This document shows, in pieces, positions 7,503 through 13,929 of a stretch of DNA of 40,807 nucleotides. The position numbers and the translations under genes are program-made. The notes under the pieces are model-generated. The model made no database searches, was not told the origin of the DNA, and saw nothing but the letters and a program-made list of their open reading frames with translations. This stretch comes from Candidatus Woesearchaeota archaeon (lineage in GTDB: Archaea > Nanobdellota > Nanobdellia > Woesearchaeales > UBA525). The stretch covers positions 1 to 40,807 of the forward strand of contig JAAOYH010000033.1 in assembly GCA_018221245.1 (NCBI GenBank), written 5' to 3'. Position 1 is the first letter of the stretch, and each line of letters opens with the position of its first letter.

Positions 7503-9118
7503 CTAAGAAAAAGCCCGTTAAGAAGAAGGTTGCTAAGAAAAAAACTGTGAAGAAGGTAAAGAAAAAGACACCTAAAAAGAAGACATACAAGAAGAAAGTT
7601 GTGAAGAAAAAGATTGTGGAGAAGGTCAAGAAACTAAGCCCCAGAACAAGGTCTAAGCTACGTGCAGAGAAAAAAGCCATAAAGAAAAGACTCAGGAAAG
7701 AGCTCGAAAAGAGCGTGGTAATACCTAATAAGCCTGTGAAAAAGAAAGTACGCGTATATCCCGTACTTCCTTTGGGGACGAGCAAAAGAGTGGATATGCT
7801 AGTACCCATACTCAAGCAGCTGGTCAAGGACAGCACCATCTCAGACTGGCGAATCAATCTTATCCACGTTAAAAAAGCGAACTTGTATGCGGGCAAGGCG
7901 TTTGAAATAGAGGATATTCTCGAAGCAGAGCGAGAGGACGTCACAGTCACTATCTACACCAGACATGACGACGGCACCATGGGAGAGGCCACAGCACCAA
8001 TCATAGAGACTAAGATCAGGGGAGCAAGGGATAGGATTATGCAGGCTATCAAGATAGCACCACACGCCCGAAGAAAAGCATTCAACCTCCCTGAGGCTGA
8101 AGACATAGAGATGCCTGAGTGTCACGACGAACCCATGCTGAAGACATTCCTTGAAGGTGAAGGCAGAAGCATTCCAACAGCAATATTGAAGGATTCCATT
8201 GACGCGCTCGACGGGCGCAGAAAAATAAAGGTGAACTCCTTCGAGATACTCTCAGGGGCCAGCACCAGCAGAATCCTCAACAGCAATGGTATAGACATAA
8301 GCTTCCACAAGACAAGCGTCCTCATAGAAATTATCCTTTCAGCAAAGGGAGAAGAAGGAGAACAAGAGTTCATCTACAGATCCAGAACAGTAAGTCCTGA
8401 CCAGCTGGACATTCACGCCACACTGAATAAGCTGGCAGACACTGCACACGACGCTTCTGAAGCAGTCGTTGCGGAACCGTTCGAGGGCGATGTGCTCCTT
8501 AGCGGACAAGCAGTCAGAGACTTCTTCACACCCGACGATAACGTGAGCACGATACTGATCCACACCTTTGCCAAGATGCATCTCCTAGGCATGTCAAAAC
8601 TCAGGATAGACGAGCCTCTAGGACAGTTCACAGGCGAGCCGTTCACGATAACCTCTGATCCTACTATACCTCGTGGGCTTCTCACTATGCCTGTGGATGA
8701 CGAAGGTACGCCCCTACACCCTGTGGAGGCCATCAGAACAGGTATATTCACACAACATATAGCCCCTGCATGGGAAGGCCAGACTCTTGGCGTACCCGTT
8801 ACAGGCGCGCTTTCGAACGTTCACGTAGCAGACGGTGCGTCCAGAGAAGAGCACCTGAGAGGTCTGAACTACGTGGAGATTGTGAGCTTCAGCTGGTTCC
8901 TGCCCGATCCTTACTCAGGAGATTTCTCCGCAGAAATCAGGCTCGGATACAAGTGGCTGCGAGGAAAGAAGACACCTTTCAAAGGTGGACACCTCACCGG
9001 AAACGTCTTCACCAACCTGCTCCATGCACGATTCTCCAAAGAGGTAGTTCAGATGGGCTCATACTACGGGCCGAGAGCGATGATGTTCAAAGACATGAAG
9101 ATAATCAAGCACGAGTAA
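7499..9118 (+). CDS. TldE/PmbA family protein with lysine-rich N-terminal tail
   Basis: Non-catalytic partner of TldD. Residues ~85-539 match the PmbA/TldE fold and lack HExxxH. Before this lies a ~70-residue tail that is roughly half lysine, with recurring KKK/VKK/TPKKK units like the C-terminal tails of histone H1 and bacterial H1-like proteins. I know of no such tail in typical TldE, and it could bind DNA, RNA or an acidic partner. The ATG at 7499 overlaps the tldD stop (ATGA) and follows AAGGTGG. An in-frame start further upstream would run into tldD. The core assignment is firm; nucleic-acid binding by the tail is inference. Confidence 0.88.
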   Translation: MTKKKPVKKKVAKKKTVKKVKKKTPKKKTYKKKVVKKKIVEKVKKLSPRTRSKLRAEKKAIKKRLRKELEKSVVIPNKPVKKKVRVYPVLPLGTSKRVDMLVPILKQLVKDSTISDWRINLIHVKKANLYAGKAFEIEDILEAEREDVTVTIYTRHDDGTMGEATAPIIETKIRGARDRIMQAIKIAPHARRKAFNLPEAEDIEMPECHDEPMLKTFLEGEGRSIPTAILKDSIDALDGRRKIKVNSFEILSGASTSRILNSNGIDISFHKTSVLIEIILSAKGEEGEQEFIYRSRTVSPDQLDIHATLNKLADTAHDASEAVVAEPFEGDVLLSGQAVRDFFTPDDNVSTILIHTFAKMHLLGMSKLRIDEPLGQFTGEPFTITSDPTIPRGLLTMPVDDEGTPLHPVEAIRTGIFTQHIAPAWEGQTLGVPVTGALSNVHVADGASREEHLRGLNYVEIVSFSWFLPDPYSGDFSAEIRLGYKWLRGKKTPFKGGHLTGNVFTNLLHARFSKEVVQMGSYYGPRAMMFKDMKIIKHE

Positions 9119-9127
9119 ATATATAAA
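9118..9127 (+). promoter_or_regulatory. TATA box for the secG-nac operon
   Basis: AATATATAAAC, overlapping the end of tldE, lies ~25-32 bp before the secG ATG at 9150. That gives a transcript start close to the ATG. Confidence 0.5.
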
Positions 9128-9149
9128 CGAAAGGGGGTTCTCCTGAGAT

Positions 9150-9311
9150 ATGCCACGAGACAGCAAGGTCAAGATGCCAAGCTCTAGTGCGGGAGTGCTT
9201 AGTTTCTATGATGAGGAACGCTCTACAATCATGCTGAAACCCCAGCACGTCGTGATTATGTGTGTTCTGGTAATAGTGTCAGTTCTAATCCTTACTTACT
9301 ACTTCAGGTGA
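9150..9311 (+). CDS. Preprotein translocase subunit Sec61-beta (archaeal SecG)
   Basis: Small subunit of the SecYE-beta channel in the cytoplasmic membrane. The 53-residue product begins MPRDSKVKMPSSSAGVLSFY, has the conserved YDEE segment, then LKPQHV and a single C-terminal transmembrane helix (about 33-51). This is the typical archaeal Sec61-beta layout and length. It is co-transcribed with nac, whose start lies 4 nt after this stop. The pairing of a translocon subunit with a nascent-chain factor makes sense. Confidence 0.9.
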   Translation: MPRDSKVKMPSSSAGVLSFYDEERSTIMLKPQHVVIMCVLVIVSVLILTYYFR

Positions 9312-9315
9312 AACT

Positions 9316-9654
9316 ATGTTTCCAGGTATGAACCAACGGCAGATGAAGCAAGCGATGAAGCAGATGGGCATCCAGCAGGTGGAGATCGATGCCGTTCGTG
9401 TAATTATTGAGTGCCCTGATAAGAAGATTATCTTTGATACTCCTCAGGTGAGCACTGTTAACATGATGGGACAGAACATGTGGCAAATCGCAGGCGAGAG
9501 CCACGAAGAAGCCCTTGAGACAGCTCCTTCTATCGATGAGGAAGATGTCAAGACTGTGACTGATCAGACCGGCGTCTCTGAGGAGGATGCTAAGAAAGCC
9601 ATCGAGGACGCAGAAGGCGACCTCGCACAGGCTATAATGAACCTTCAGGATTAA
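9316..9654 (+). CDS. Nascent polypeptide-associated complex protein (archaeal alpha-NAC)
   Basis: Ribosome-bound homodimeric chaperone that contacts nascent chains. An N-terminal basic segment rich in Met and Gln (MFPGMNQRQMKQAMKQMG) precedes the NAC beta-barrel (about 20-65). The C-terminal UBA domain (about 72-112) contains QTGVSEEDAKKAI and LAQAIMNL. Length 112 aa is normal. GGTGA at 9307-9311 overlaps the secG stop and acts as SD. The stop TAA overlaps the stop of convergent dut within TTAA (9651-9654). Confidence 0.95.
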   Translation: MFPGMNQRQMKQAMKQMGIQQVEIDAVRVIIECPDKKIIFDTPQVSTVNMMGQNMWQIAGESHEEALETAPSIDEEDVKTVTDQTGVSEEDAKKAIEDAEGDLAQAIMNLQD

Positions 9655-10073
9655 CGTCCAGAACTTCCGAACCCAGATTCTCCACGATGGGAGTCATCTA
9701 AATCAGATTCGACCACTTCTACTGTGTTGATTGGCTGCACGAGCAACTGTGCTATCCTATCTCCTTTCTTAATCTCGTACGATTCGTCTGTTGTGTTCAA
9801 GAGAACTATCTTCAGCTCCCCTCTGTAAGTGCAGTCAATAACTCCTGCCATTGTCTTTATTCCATTCTTTGCTGCCATTCCTGAACGGTCCCATACCAAG
9901 CCAACCATACCTTCAGGAACAGCAATGGCCAATCCCGTCGAGAACATACGTCGTTCTCCAGGTGAAAGAATATGGCTTTCGATAGTAGTTAAGTCAAGAC
10001 CTGCATCTCCAGGTCTTCCATATGATGGTAGCACCGCGTCAGGAATCAATCTCTTCACGTTGATTTTCATCAT
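9651..10073 (-). CDS. Deoxyuridine 5'-triphosphate nucleotidohydrolase (dUTPase)
   Basis: Trimeric dUTPase converting dUTP to dUMP and pyrophosphate. The motifs are in order: GDAGLDL (1), DRSGMAAKNGI (2), GVIDCTYRGEL (3, with the catalytic Asp), GDRIAQLL (4) and the C-terminal arm GFGSSGR (5). The upstream gene's TAA overlaps the ATG at 10073 (TAATG); a second ATG at 10070 is equally possible. About 140 residues, full length. It is the last gene of a minus-strand operon containing NrdR, consistent with control of dNTP pools. Confidence 0.93.
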   Translation of the reverse strand: MMKINVKRLIPDAVLPSYGRPGDAGLDLTTIESHILSPGERRMFSTGLAIAVPEGMVGLVWDRSGMAAKNGIKTMAGVIDCTYRGELKIVLLNTTDESYEIKKGDRIAQLLVQPINTVEVVESDLDDSHRGESGFGSSGR

Positions 10074-10486
10074 TAATAGCCCTTCATAATCTTCTCGCCT
10101 GCAGTTTCCCATTCCTCGACAAGTCTTGCAATACCTTCATACTCCTGAATGTGACCGATATCACTTGTGTCGTATTTCCTGTAGTCAATATAAACCCCTA
10201 TTCGTTCATTGCAATCCTCGTTTAATCTTTGCGGGGTGTATCTTTGTATGCGTCCTGAACAGTCATCGAAAGAAAATTCTACTACATTCTCTAATTCATC
10301 AATATTGTCTATATCTACAGGTCCTGCTTTTTTCTCTAGCTTCTCCATAAAATCATTGATTAATTCGTCTGAAGCTCCATGAGGAAGTTTCTCAGGTATA
10401 GGAAACCCTTGATATTCTTCAGGAATTCCTGGTGCTATTACTTCTCCATATATGCCTTGAAATACCACTTTTAGTCCTTTTTTCAT
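10073..10486 (-). CDS. Unrecognised 137-residue protein in the nrdR-dut operon
   Basis: A soluble, acidic protein with no signal or membrane segment and no motif I can assign. It begins MKKGLKVVFQGIYGEVIAPG and is predicted to mix beta strands (N-terminal third) with helices. Translation starts 9 nt after the nrdR stop, behind GAGGTA, which overlaps that stop. The stop overlaps the dut start, so it is translationally coupled on both sides. Context suggests a role near nucleotide metabolism; that is inference only. Confidence 0.7.
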   Translation of the reverse strand: MKKGLKVVFQGIYGEVIAPGIPEEYQGFPIPEKLPHGASDELINDFMEKLEKKAGPVDIDNIDELENVVEFSFDDCSGRIQRYTPQRLNEDCNERIGVYIDYRKYDTSDIGHIQEYEGIARLVEEWETAGEKIMKGY

Positions 10487-10495
10487 ATTTGTACC

Positions 10496-10945
10496 TCATC
10501 TTCTCCTCAACACCTCTCTTAATGCATCCTTGAAATCTTCCGGATCCTTGAAATCCAGATAGACTGAAGCGAATCTGATGTAGGCGACCTTATCGAGGCG
10601 TTTTAGCTGTTTCATGACAAGCTCTCCAAGAACTTTACTACTAACCTCTCCAGATTTTCGTTTCTTGATTTGCTCTTCAATTTTATCTAATGATTTTTCT
10701 ATCTGATCTACAGAAACAGGTCTCTTCTCACAAGCACGTAGTATTCCTCTGCGTAGTTTCTCTCTACTGAAGAGCTGTCTGGCCGAATTTGATTTCACGA
10801 CGAGAAAATTGGTGGCCTCCTGCCGTTCATACGTAGTAAAGCGTCTTGAACATTTTTTGCATTCTCGTCTTCTCCTGAGTGAGCCTTCAGTCTGTCTACT
10901 CTCCAGAACCCGGGTCTCATCCCGTTTGCAGAAGGGACAGCGCAT
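10496..10945 (-). CDS. NrdR-like transcriptional repressor
   Basis: Nucleotide-sensing repressor of ribonucleotide reductase genes in bacteria, with scattered archaeal members. The product (149 aa) has the N-terminal zinc ribbon CPFC...CKKC (residues 3-34), then RRFTTYER, then an ATP-cone (about 45-135) including REKLRRGIL and YIRFASVYLDF, both family hallmarks. The ATG at 10945 overlaps the upstream gene's stop (TGATG). An in-frame ATG 11 codons earlier would put residues before the universally N-terminal MxCPxC, so I reject it. Neighbouring dUTPase supports a dNTP role. No nrd gene lies within the window. Confidence 0.92.
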   Translation of the reverse strand: MRCPFCKRDETRVLESRQTEGSLRRRRECKKCSRRFTTYERQEATNFLVVKSNSARQLFSREKLRRGILRACEKRPVSVDQIEKSLDKIEEQIKKRKSGEVSSKVLGELVMKQLKRLDKVAYIRFASVYLDFKDPEDFKDALREVLRRR

Positions 10946-11499
10946 CAGTCCTCCGGGAACTCGCCGAAGAAGATGCACTCTACCAACACATGCCCTTTAG
11001 ATGCATTCGTGTGGAATGCTCTGACTTGCGCAGTCGGGATGTGCTGATGGATATTGTCAATGATAAGGACCTTTGTCTCTCTATCCAGATCTCCCAGGAC
11101 GTGCACTATTGCATGCTTCACGTCCCCCATTGTGATGGTCCCATCTATTCTTGAAAGTGCTAGGCGTGCTGCAGAGCTGTCCACTCTGACGCTATGTGTG
11201 TTCCTGTCAAGATCTATCGCTGACGTTGTAGGAATATCCGCAGTGAAGACCCTATAGTCATTCTCTTGCTTGAGAAGTCTCTTTACAAGTGTCATCACCT
11301 GCTGGTTCGTTACAAACGTATCTGAGAATACAGCTTGGAGTTCCTGCGATACGAACTCTTCGTAGATTAGCTGGTCGTCAAGCCTGACTGATTCGAGAAT
11401 CTTCCTAAGTTCAGGAAGGGTCACTTTAGGATCCTTACTCTTTACATCCATTTGGAAAGAAGGCAAGTCTATTTTCACTCTGACGTATTCTCTATCCAA
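10945..11499 (-). CDS. Unrecognised 184-residue protein heading the nrdR operon
   Basis: A soluble protein with no signal or membrane helix. It begins MDREYVRVKIDLPSFQMDVK and has a helical middle section followed by an alternating beta/alpha C-terminal half (IDGTITMGDVKHAIVHVLG, KVLIIDNIHQHIP). I do not recognise the family. The start codon is TTG at 11499, preceded 3-11 nt upstream by GGTGGTGGTG on the coding strand, a strong ribosome site. A TATA-like AGTATAAATA at 11534-11543 fits. Its stop overlaps the nrdR ATG, so the two are coupled. A co-regulator or nucleotide-binding partner of NrdR is possible but unproven. Confidence 0.7.
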   Translation of the reverse strand: MDREYVRVKIDLPSFQMDVKSKDPKVTLPELRKILESVRLDDQLIYEEFVSQELQAVFSDTFVTNQQVMTLVKRLLKQENDYRVFTADIPTTSAIDLDRNTHSVRVDSSAARLALSRIDGTITMGDVKHAIVHVLGDLDRETKVLIIDNIHQHIPTAQVRAFHTNASKGHVLVECIFFGEFPED

Positions 11500-11523
11500 A
11501 CACCACCACCTATCGTCTCAAGG

Positions 11524-11658
11524 TGTCGAGTCGTATTTATACTTATCCTCGACGGGATGTAGCTATTCCAATATATCTATATTGAAAATATATATTGTAG
11601 AAAATAGTATCATTTTTGATACTTCAAGGTTTTTATAGGTGGTTTCAGTCCTGATACT
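11524..11658. promoter_or_regulatory. Divergent control region with several inverted repeats
   Basis: GTCGAG (11525-11530) and CTCGAC (11548-11553) flank the minus-strand TATA box (11534-11543). CAATATA-TC-TATATTG (11569-11584) is a near-perfect 16-bp palindrome. AGTATCA-TTTT-TGATACT (11606-11623) is a perfect 7-bp inverted repeat directly upstream of the plus-strand TATA (TTTTTATAGG, 11630-11639). The half-site TGATACT recurs at 11652-11658, at the predicted start of the plus transcript. These look like operators for two divergent units. Confidence 0.5.
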
Positions 11659-11985
11659 ATGTACGGAATAGACACGCTCACACACGACAAATATAAACAA
11701 AGGATTGGACGCACCATCCCCCCAGAATATATGGCGCTCGGCGCAGCTTTTCTGGCCGTGTTCTCAACAGGCATAGCCATTGGTAGAAAGCTCTACAAGC
11801 AGGAAGAGCAACGCCAATCCCAAGTAGACGATGATCGCCTCATTGAAGACTTCGTTAACATACGTCATGCCAAACAAGTAAAGCGCCCATACGGCGATGC
11901 TTCCCAAGTAGGATGGGTCAGGCCCTGCAACGAGGAGCTAAAAGAACTACAATCTACGGAACTTAATGAAGGAGACTACGAATAG
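11659..11985 (+). CDS. Unrecognised small protein with one membrane helix
   Basis: 108 residues, with a single hydrophobic segment (YMALGAAFLAVFSTGIAIG, about 24-42) followed by a basic residue cluster and a soluble, charged C-terminal tail. This suggests a membrane anchor with a cytoplasmic tail. No family recognised. The ATG lies ~25 bp after a TATA box and just after a perfect inverted repeat, so it may be specifically regulated. The 3' end overlaps the convergent VKOR gene by 39 bp. Confidence 0.65.
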   Translation: MYGIDTLTHDKYKQRIGRTIPPEYMALGAAFLAVFSTGIAIGRKLYKQEEQRQSQVDDDRLIEDFVNIRHAKQVKRPYGDASQVGWVRPCNEELKELQSTELNEGDYE

Positions 11986-12390
11986 AACCAGAATTATTAG
12001 CTGGGATCCTAGGCAGATAAGACAGTAGGCCTTGATAAGGAATAATTCTACCCACGTCAAGTAAACCTGGAAAAGTAGCATTACAGCCACAATTCCCGTA
12101 AGGTACTGCCAATAGTCCTTCTTAGTGAATGCAGTGATCTTCCTCACCAGGTTACGTTTCAGCACGAGCAACACTACAGCAAGATAGGCAAGCATCCCTA
12201 ACAACGCCACAGGAACCCCTAAAAAAGTAGCCCACGGACTCTTATTTACCTTATCACAGTTGATGTTTGCAGAGATATTACAGAAGCTGCTCGAGTCGGG
12301 AGAGTAGTGCAATGCAACACCATAGGCAGCTATCAGTGCCCCTATTACCGCGAGCACAACAATAACCTTCTCAAGGTTCTTCTTCGCCAT
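11947..12390 (-). CDS. Vitamin K epoxide reductase (VKOR) family membrane protein
   Basis: Quinone-linked membrane oxidase that drives disulfide formation in exported proteins. The 147-residue product has four or five transmembrane helices. The conserved cysteines are Cys37 and Cys45 (loop pair, FCNISANINC) and Cys123-x-x-Cys126 (YCLIC, active site near the quinone). The KSPWATFLGVPVALLG segment carries the family serine. The ATG at 12390 (MAKKNLEK) gives the expected short basic start; an in-frame upstream start would add 17 residues not typical of the family. No thioredoxin-like partner is fused or adjacent. The cysteine-bearing exported proteins at 23-30 kb are plausible clients. Confidence 0.9.
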   Translation of the reverse strand: MAKKNLEKVIVVLAVIGALIAAYGVALHYSPDSSSFCNISANINCDKVNKSPWATFLGVPVALLGMLAYLAVVLLVLKRNLVRKITAFTKKDYWQYLTGIVAVMLLFQVYLTWVELFLIKAYCLICLGSQLIILVLFVVSFIKFRRL

Positions 12391-12477
12391 CGATCGCGTT
12401 GTTGTACATAGGTATTTCTGCCTTCCGGTGACCAGGAACAATACGTAAAAGCTCCATTTTCACGAAAATACCCGGAA

Positions 12478-12490
12478 CATTTATAAATAT
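12478..12490 (+). promoter_or_regulatory. AT-rich TATA element upstream of the DUF2203 gene
   Basis: CATTTATAAATATAATATAC is nearly symmetric and could drive transcription rightward toward 12528. On the other strand it could drive VKOR with a ~65-nt leader. Confidence 0.4.
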
Positions 12491-12527
12491 AATATACTAA
12501 AATGGCTACTAGCATACAGCGATAACG

Positions 12528-12953
12528 ATGTACAGTGACTACACAACTATAGAGGAAGCTGACGCCAGGCTCGGCCGCGTCAAGCCAATTCTGGAATCAG
12601 CCCGGAGACTAAAGAGAGAGATAGAGACAATCGCTGCAGGCTACGATTACGACGCTACACTGCTAGAGCATGAGAAGCCACGCCTCCAAGCCATAGCAGG
12701 ACGCCTCACCAGGAAACTAGAGGCACTAGAGGAGCTCGGCTGCTATGTCCGCGACCTGGACCTAGGCATAGTCGACTTCCTAACACAGTTCGAGAACCGC
12801 GACGTGTTTCTTAGTTGGAAACTCGGAGAGTCGCGAATAAGCCACTGGCACGAACTAGATGAGACATTTTCACAGAGACAAGGCATACTCGATTTAAACC
12901 AGCTGGCTCTCGATTTCGGATTCGAGACACCTTCTATGCAAGAGACAGACTAG
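12528..12953 (+). CDS. DUF2203 family protein
   Basis: A 141-residue cytoplasmic protein: a helical N-terminal two-thirds (ESARRLKREIETIA..., RLTRKLEALEELG), then the diagnostic DUF2203 segment GCYVRDLDLGIVDFLTQF, a WKLGES strand and HWHELDE. The family is found in bacteria and archaea and has no established function. Length is normal. Its stop shares CTAG with the stop of the convergent L,D-transpeptidase gene. Confidence 0.8.
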   Translation: MYSDYTTIEEADARLGRVKPILESARRLKREIETIAAGYDYDATLLEHEKPRLQAIAGRLTRKLEALEELGCYVRDLDLGIVDFLTQFENRDVFLSWKLGESRISHWHELDETFSQRQGILDLNQLALDFGFETPSMQETD

Positions 12954-13516
12954 TCTTCTGAGATATACACCAATGTTTCTTTAGATATTAGCTCGTAAAG
13001 CTCCATCACATCCTCGTTGCGCATCCTTATGCAACCGTGAGACGCAGGAGTCCCCAGAAGACCTTCTTCAGGAGTTCCATGAAGATAGATGAAACGATCG
13101 TAAGTATTCCAATTATGATCCTCAAGCCCATCTAGCCTAATAACTCTAGTCGTCACAACATCCTCTTCGATATCAGTTTCATCTGTATAGATTTTGGCAA
13201 TCTCTCCATTCCATTCGCGTGCATCCAGAATAGCTCCAAAGGGCACATCCTTGCCGTGAAAACTGCTGATGCCATGAAGACCGGTGGGCGTATGTCCTTT
13301 CCCTTCTTCTTCACCGAACCCATATTTAGAGGTAGAAATAAAGTATTCTCTCTGGACACGCTCCCCATCGTAAAGATACATTCTCTGCTCGGAGCCATCT
13401 ACATAGAGCAGTTTCTCTATAGCACCAGAACTTTTGTACGCGTCAGCTATCTCATCTATAGTTGCCGCCTGCAAAGGCATACATACGAGCAATCCCGCGA
13501 GCCATAGCTTTCGCAT
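12950..13516 (-). CDS. Exported L,D-transpeptidase (YkuD domain) family protein
   Basis: In bacteria these enzymes form 3-3 peptidoglycan cross-links or attach proteins to the wall. The 188-residue product has a signal peptide (MRKLWLAGLLVCMPLQA-A) and a YkuD domain (about 35-188) ending in the catalytic signature HG...GTPASHGCIRM, with nucleophile Cys162 and His160. Family motifs are intact, so activity is plausible. The frame is open to a GTG at 13537, but the ATG at 13516 gives a canonical signal peptide. Archaea do not make murein, so the substrate is unclear: a host or prey wall, another surface peptide, or a retained transferred gene. The HPF-like gene lies 30 bp upstream on the same strand. 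Confidence 0.88.
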   Translation of the reverse strand: MRKLWLAGLLVCMPLQAATIDEIADAYKSSGAIEKLLYVDGSEQRMYLYDGERVQREYFISTSKYGFGEEEGKGHTPTGLHGISSFHGKDVPFGAILDAREWNGEIAKIYTDETDIEEDVVTTRVIRLDGLEDHNWNTYDRFIYLHGTPEEGLLGTPASHGCIRMRNEDVMELYELISKETLVYISED

Positions 13517-13546
13517 ACTAACAATAATACACCCCACCTTAAGAGA

Positions 13547-13852
13547 TTACTCCCATCTGCTGGCCAACTGCCTATCAACAGCATCAAACGCCTGCCTCAC
13601 AGCCACCAAGAAATCCCAATCATCTTTCCCCGCAGTCACAGTACCTCCAGGGTAGCTGACCCTGACATTGACTGCGTGCCTTGTTCTCTCACCAGTATCA
13701 TTATGCGCTTTCGCGTGCAGAATCACTTCGAAATCGTTCTTGATGTGATAGCCAATCCTGTCAAGATGCTTGTCAGTGAGAGTCTCTAGCTGGGATTGTA
13801 TAGAACGCTCAAGATTGACATCATCCAGGCCAACAAACCTGATTTCACCCAT
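13547..13852 (-). CDS. HPF/RaiA-like ribosome-associated protein (probable)
   Basis: A 101-residue protein with a beta-alpha-beta-beta-beta-alpha pattern and features of the hibernation-factor/S30AE domain: a lysine strand (FEVILHAKAH), a basic GERTRHAVNVRVSYPG strand pair and a final helix DFLVAVRQAFDAVDRQL, like the AIDxAxDKLERQL helix. Such proteins bind the decoding region of idle ribosomes. The match is by pattern only, so I call it probable. A TATA-like ATTTAAG at 13874-13882 (minus) puts the transcript start near the ATG. YkuD follows 30 bp downstream and may be co-transcribed. Confidence 0.6.
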   Translation of the reverse strand: MGEIRFVGLDDVNLERSIQSQLETLTDKHLDRIGYHIKNDFEVILHAKAHNDTGERTRHAVNVRVSYPGGTVTAGKDDWDFLVAVRQAFDAVDRQLASRWE

Positions 13853-13929
13853 CCAGTGTGTTCAATATGTCCCAGCTTAAATAATTGGCCCTCAGAAACC
13901 ATTTTAACACCTGATTCATTCCTATAACC
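13853..13929. promoter_or_regulatory. Divergent promoters for the HPF-like and Mrp-like genes
   Basis: The minus-strand TATA (AATTATTTAAG, 13876-13886) serves the HPF-like gene. The plus-strand TATA-like ATTTTAACA (13901-13909) serves the gene at 13930. Both sit ~25 bp before their start codons. Confidence 0.45.

Noticed and set aside
7375..7950. 191-codon open frame opposite the tldE tail, rich in Phe/Leu and apparently membrane-like
   Set aside because: The Phe-rich run is simply the reverse complement of the AAG/AAA lysine tail of tldE.
11569..11584. Definite NrdR box
   Set aside because: Length and AT-rich core fit, but the outer bases do not match the ACAC...GTGT consensus, and no nrd gene is adjacent. 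Left as a candidate operator.
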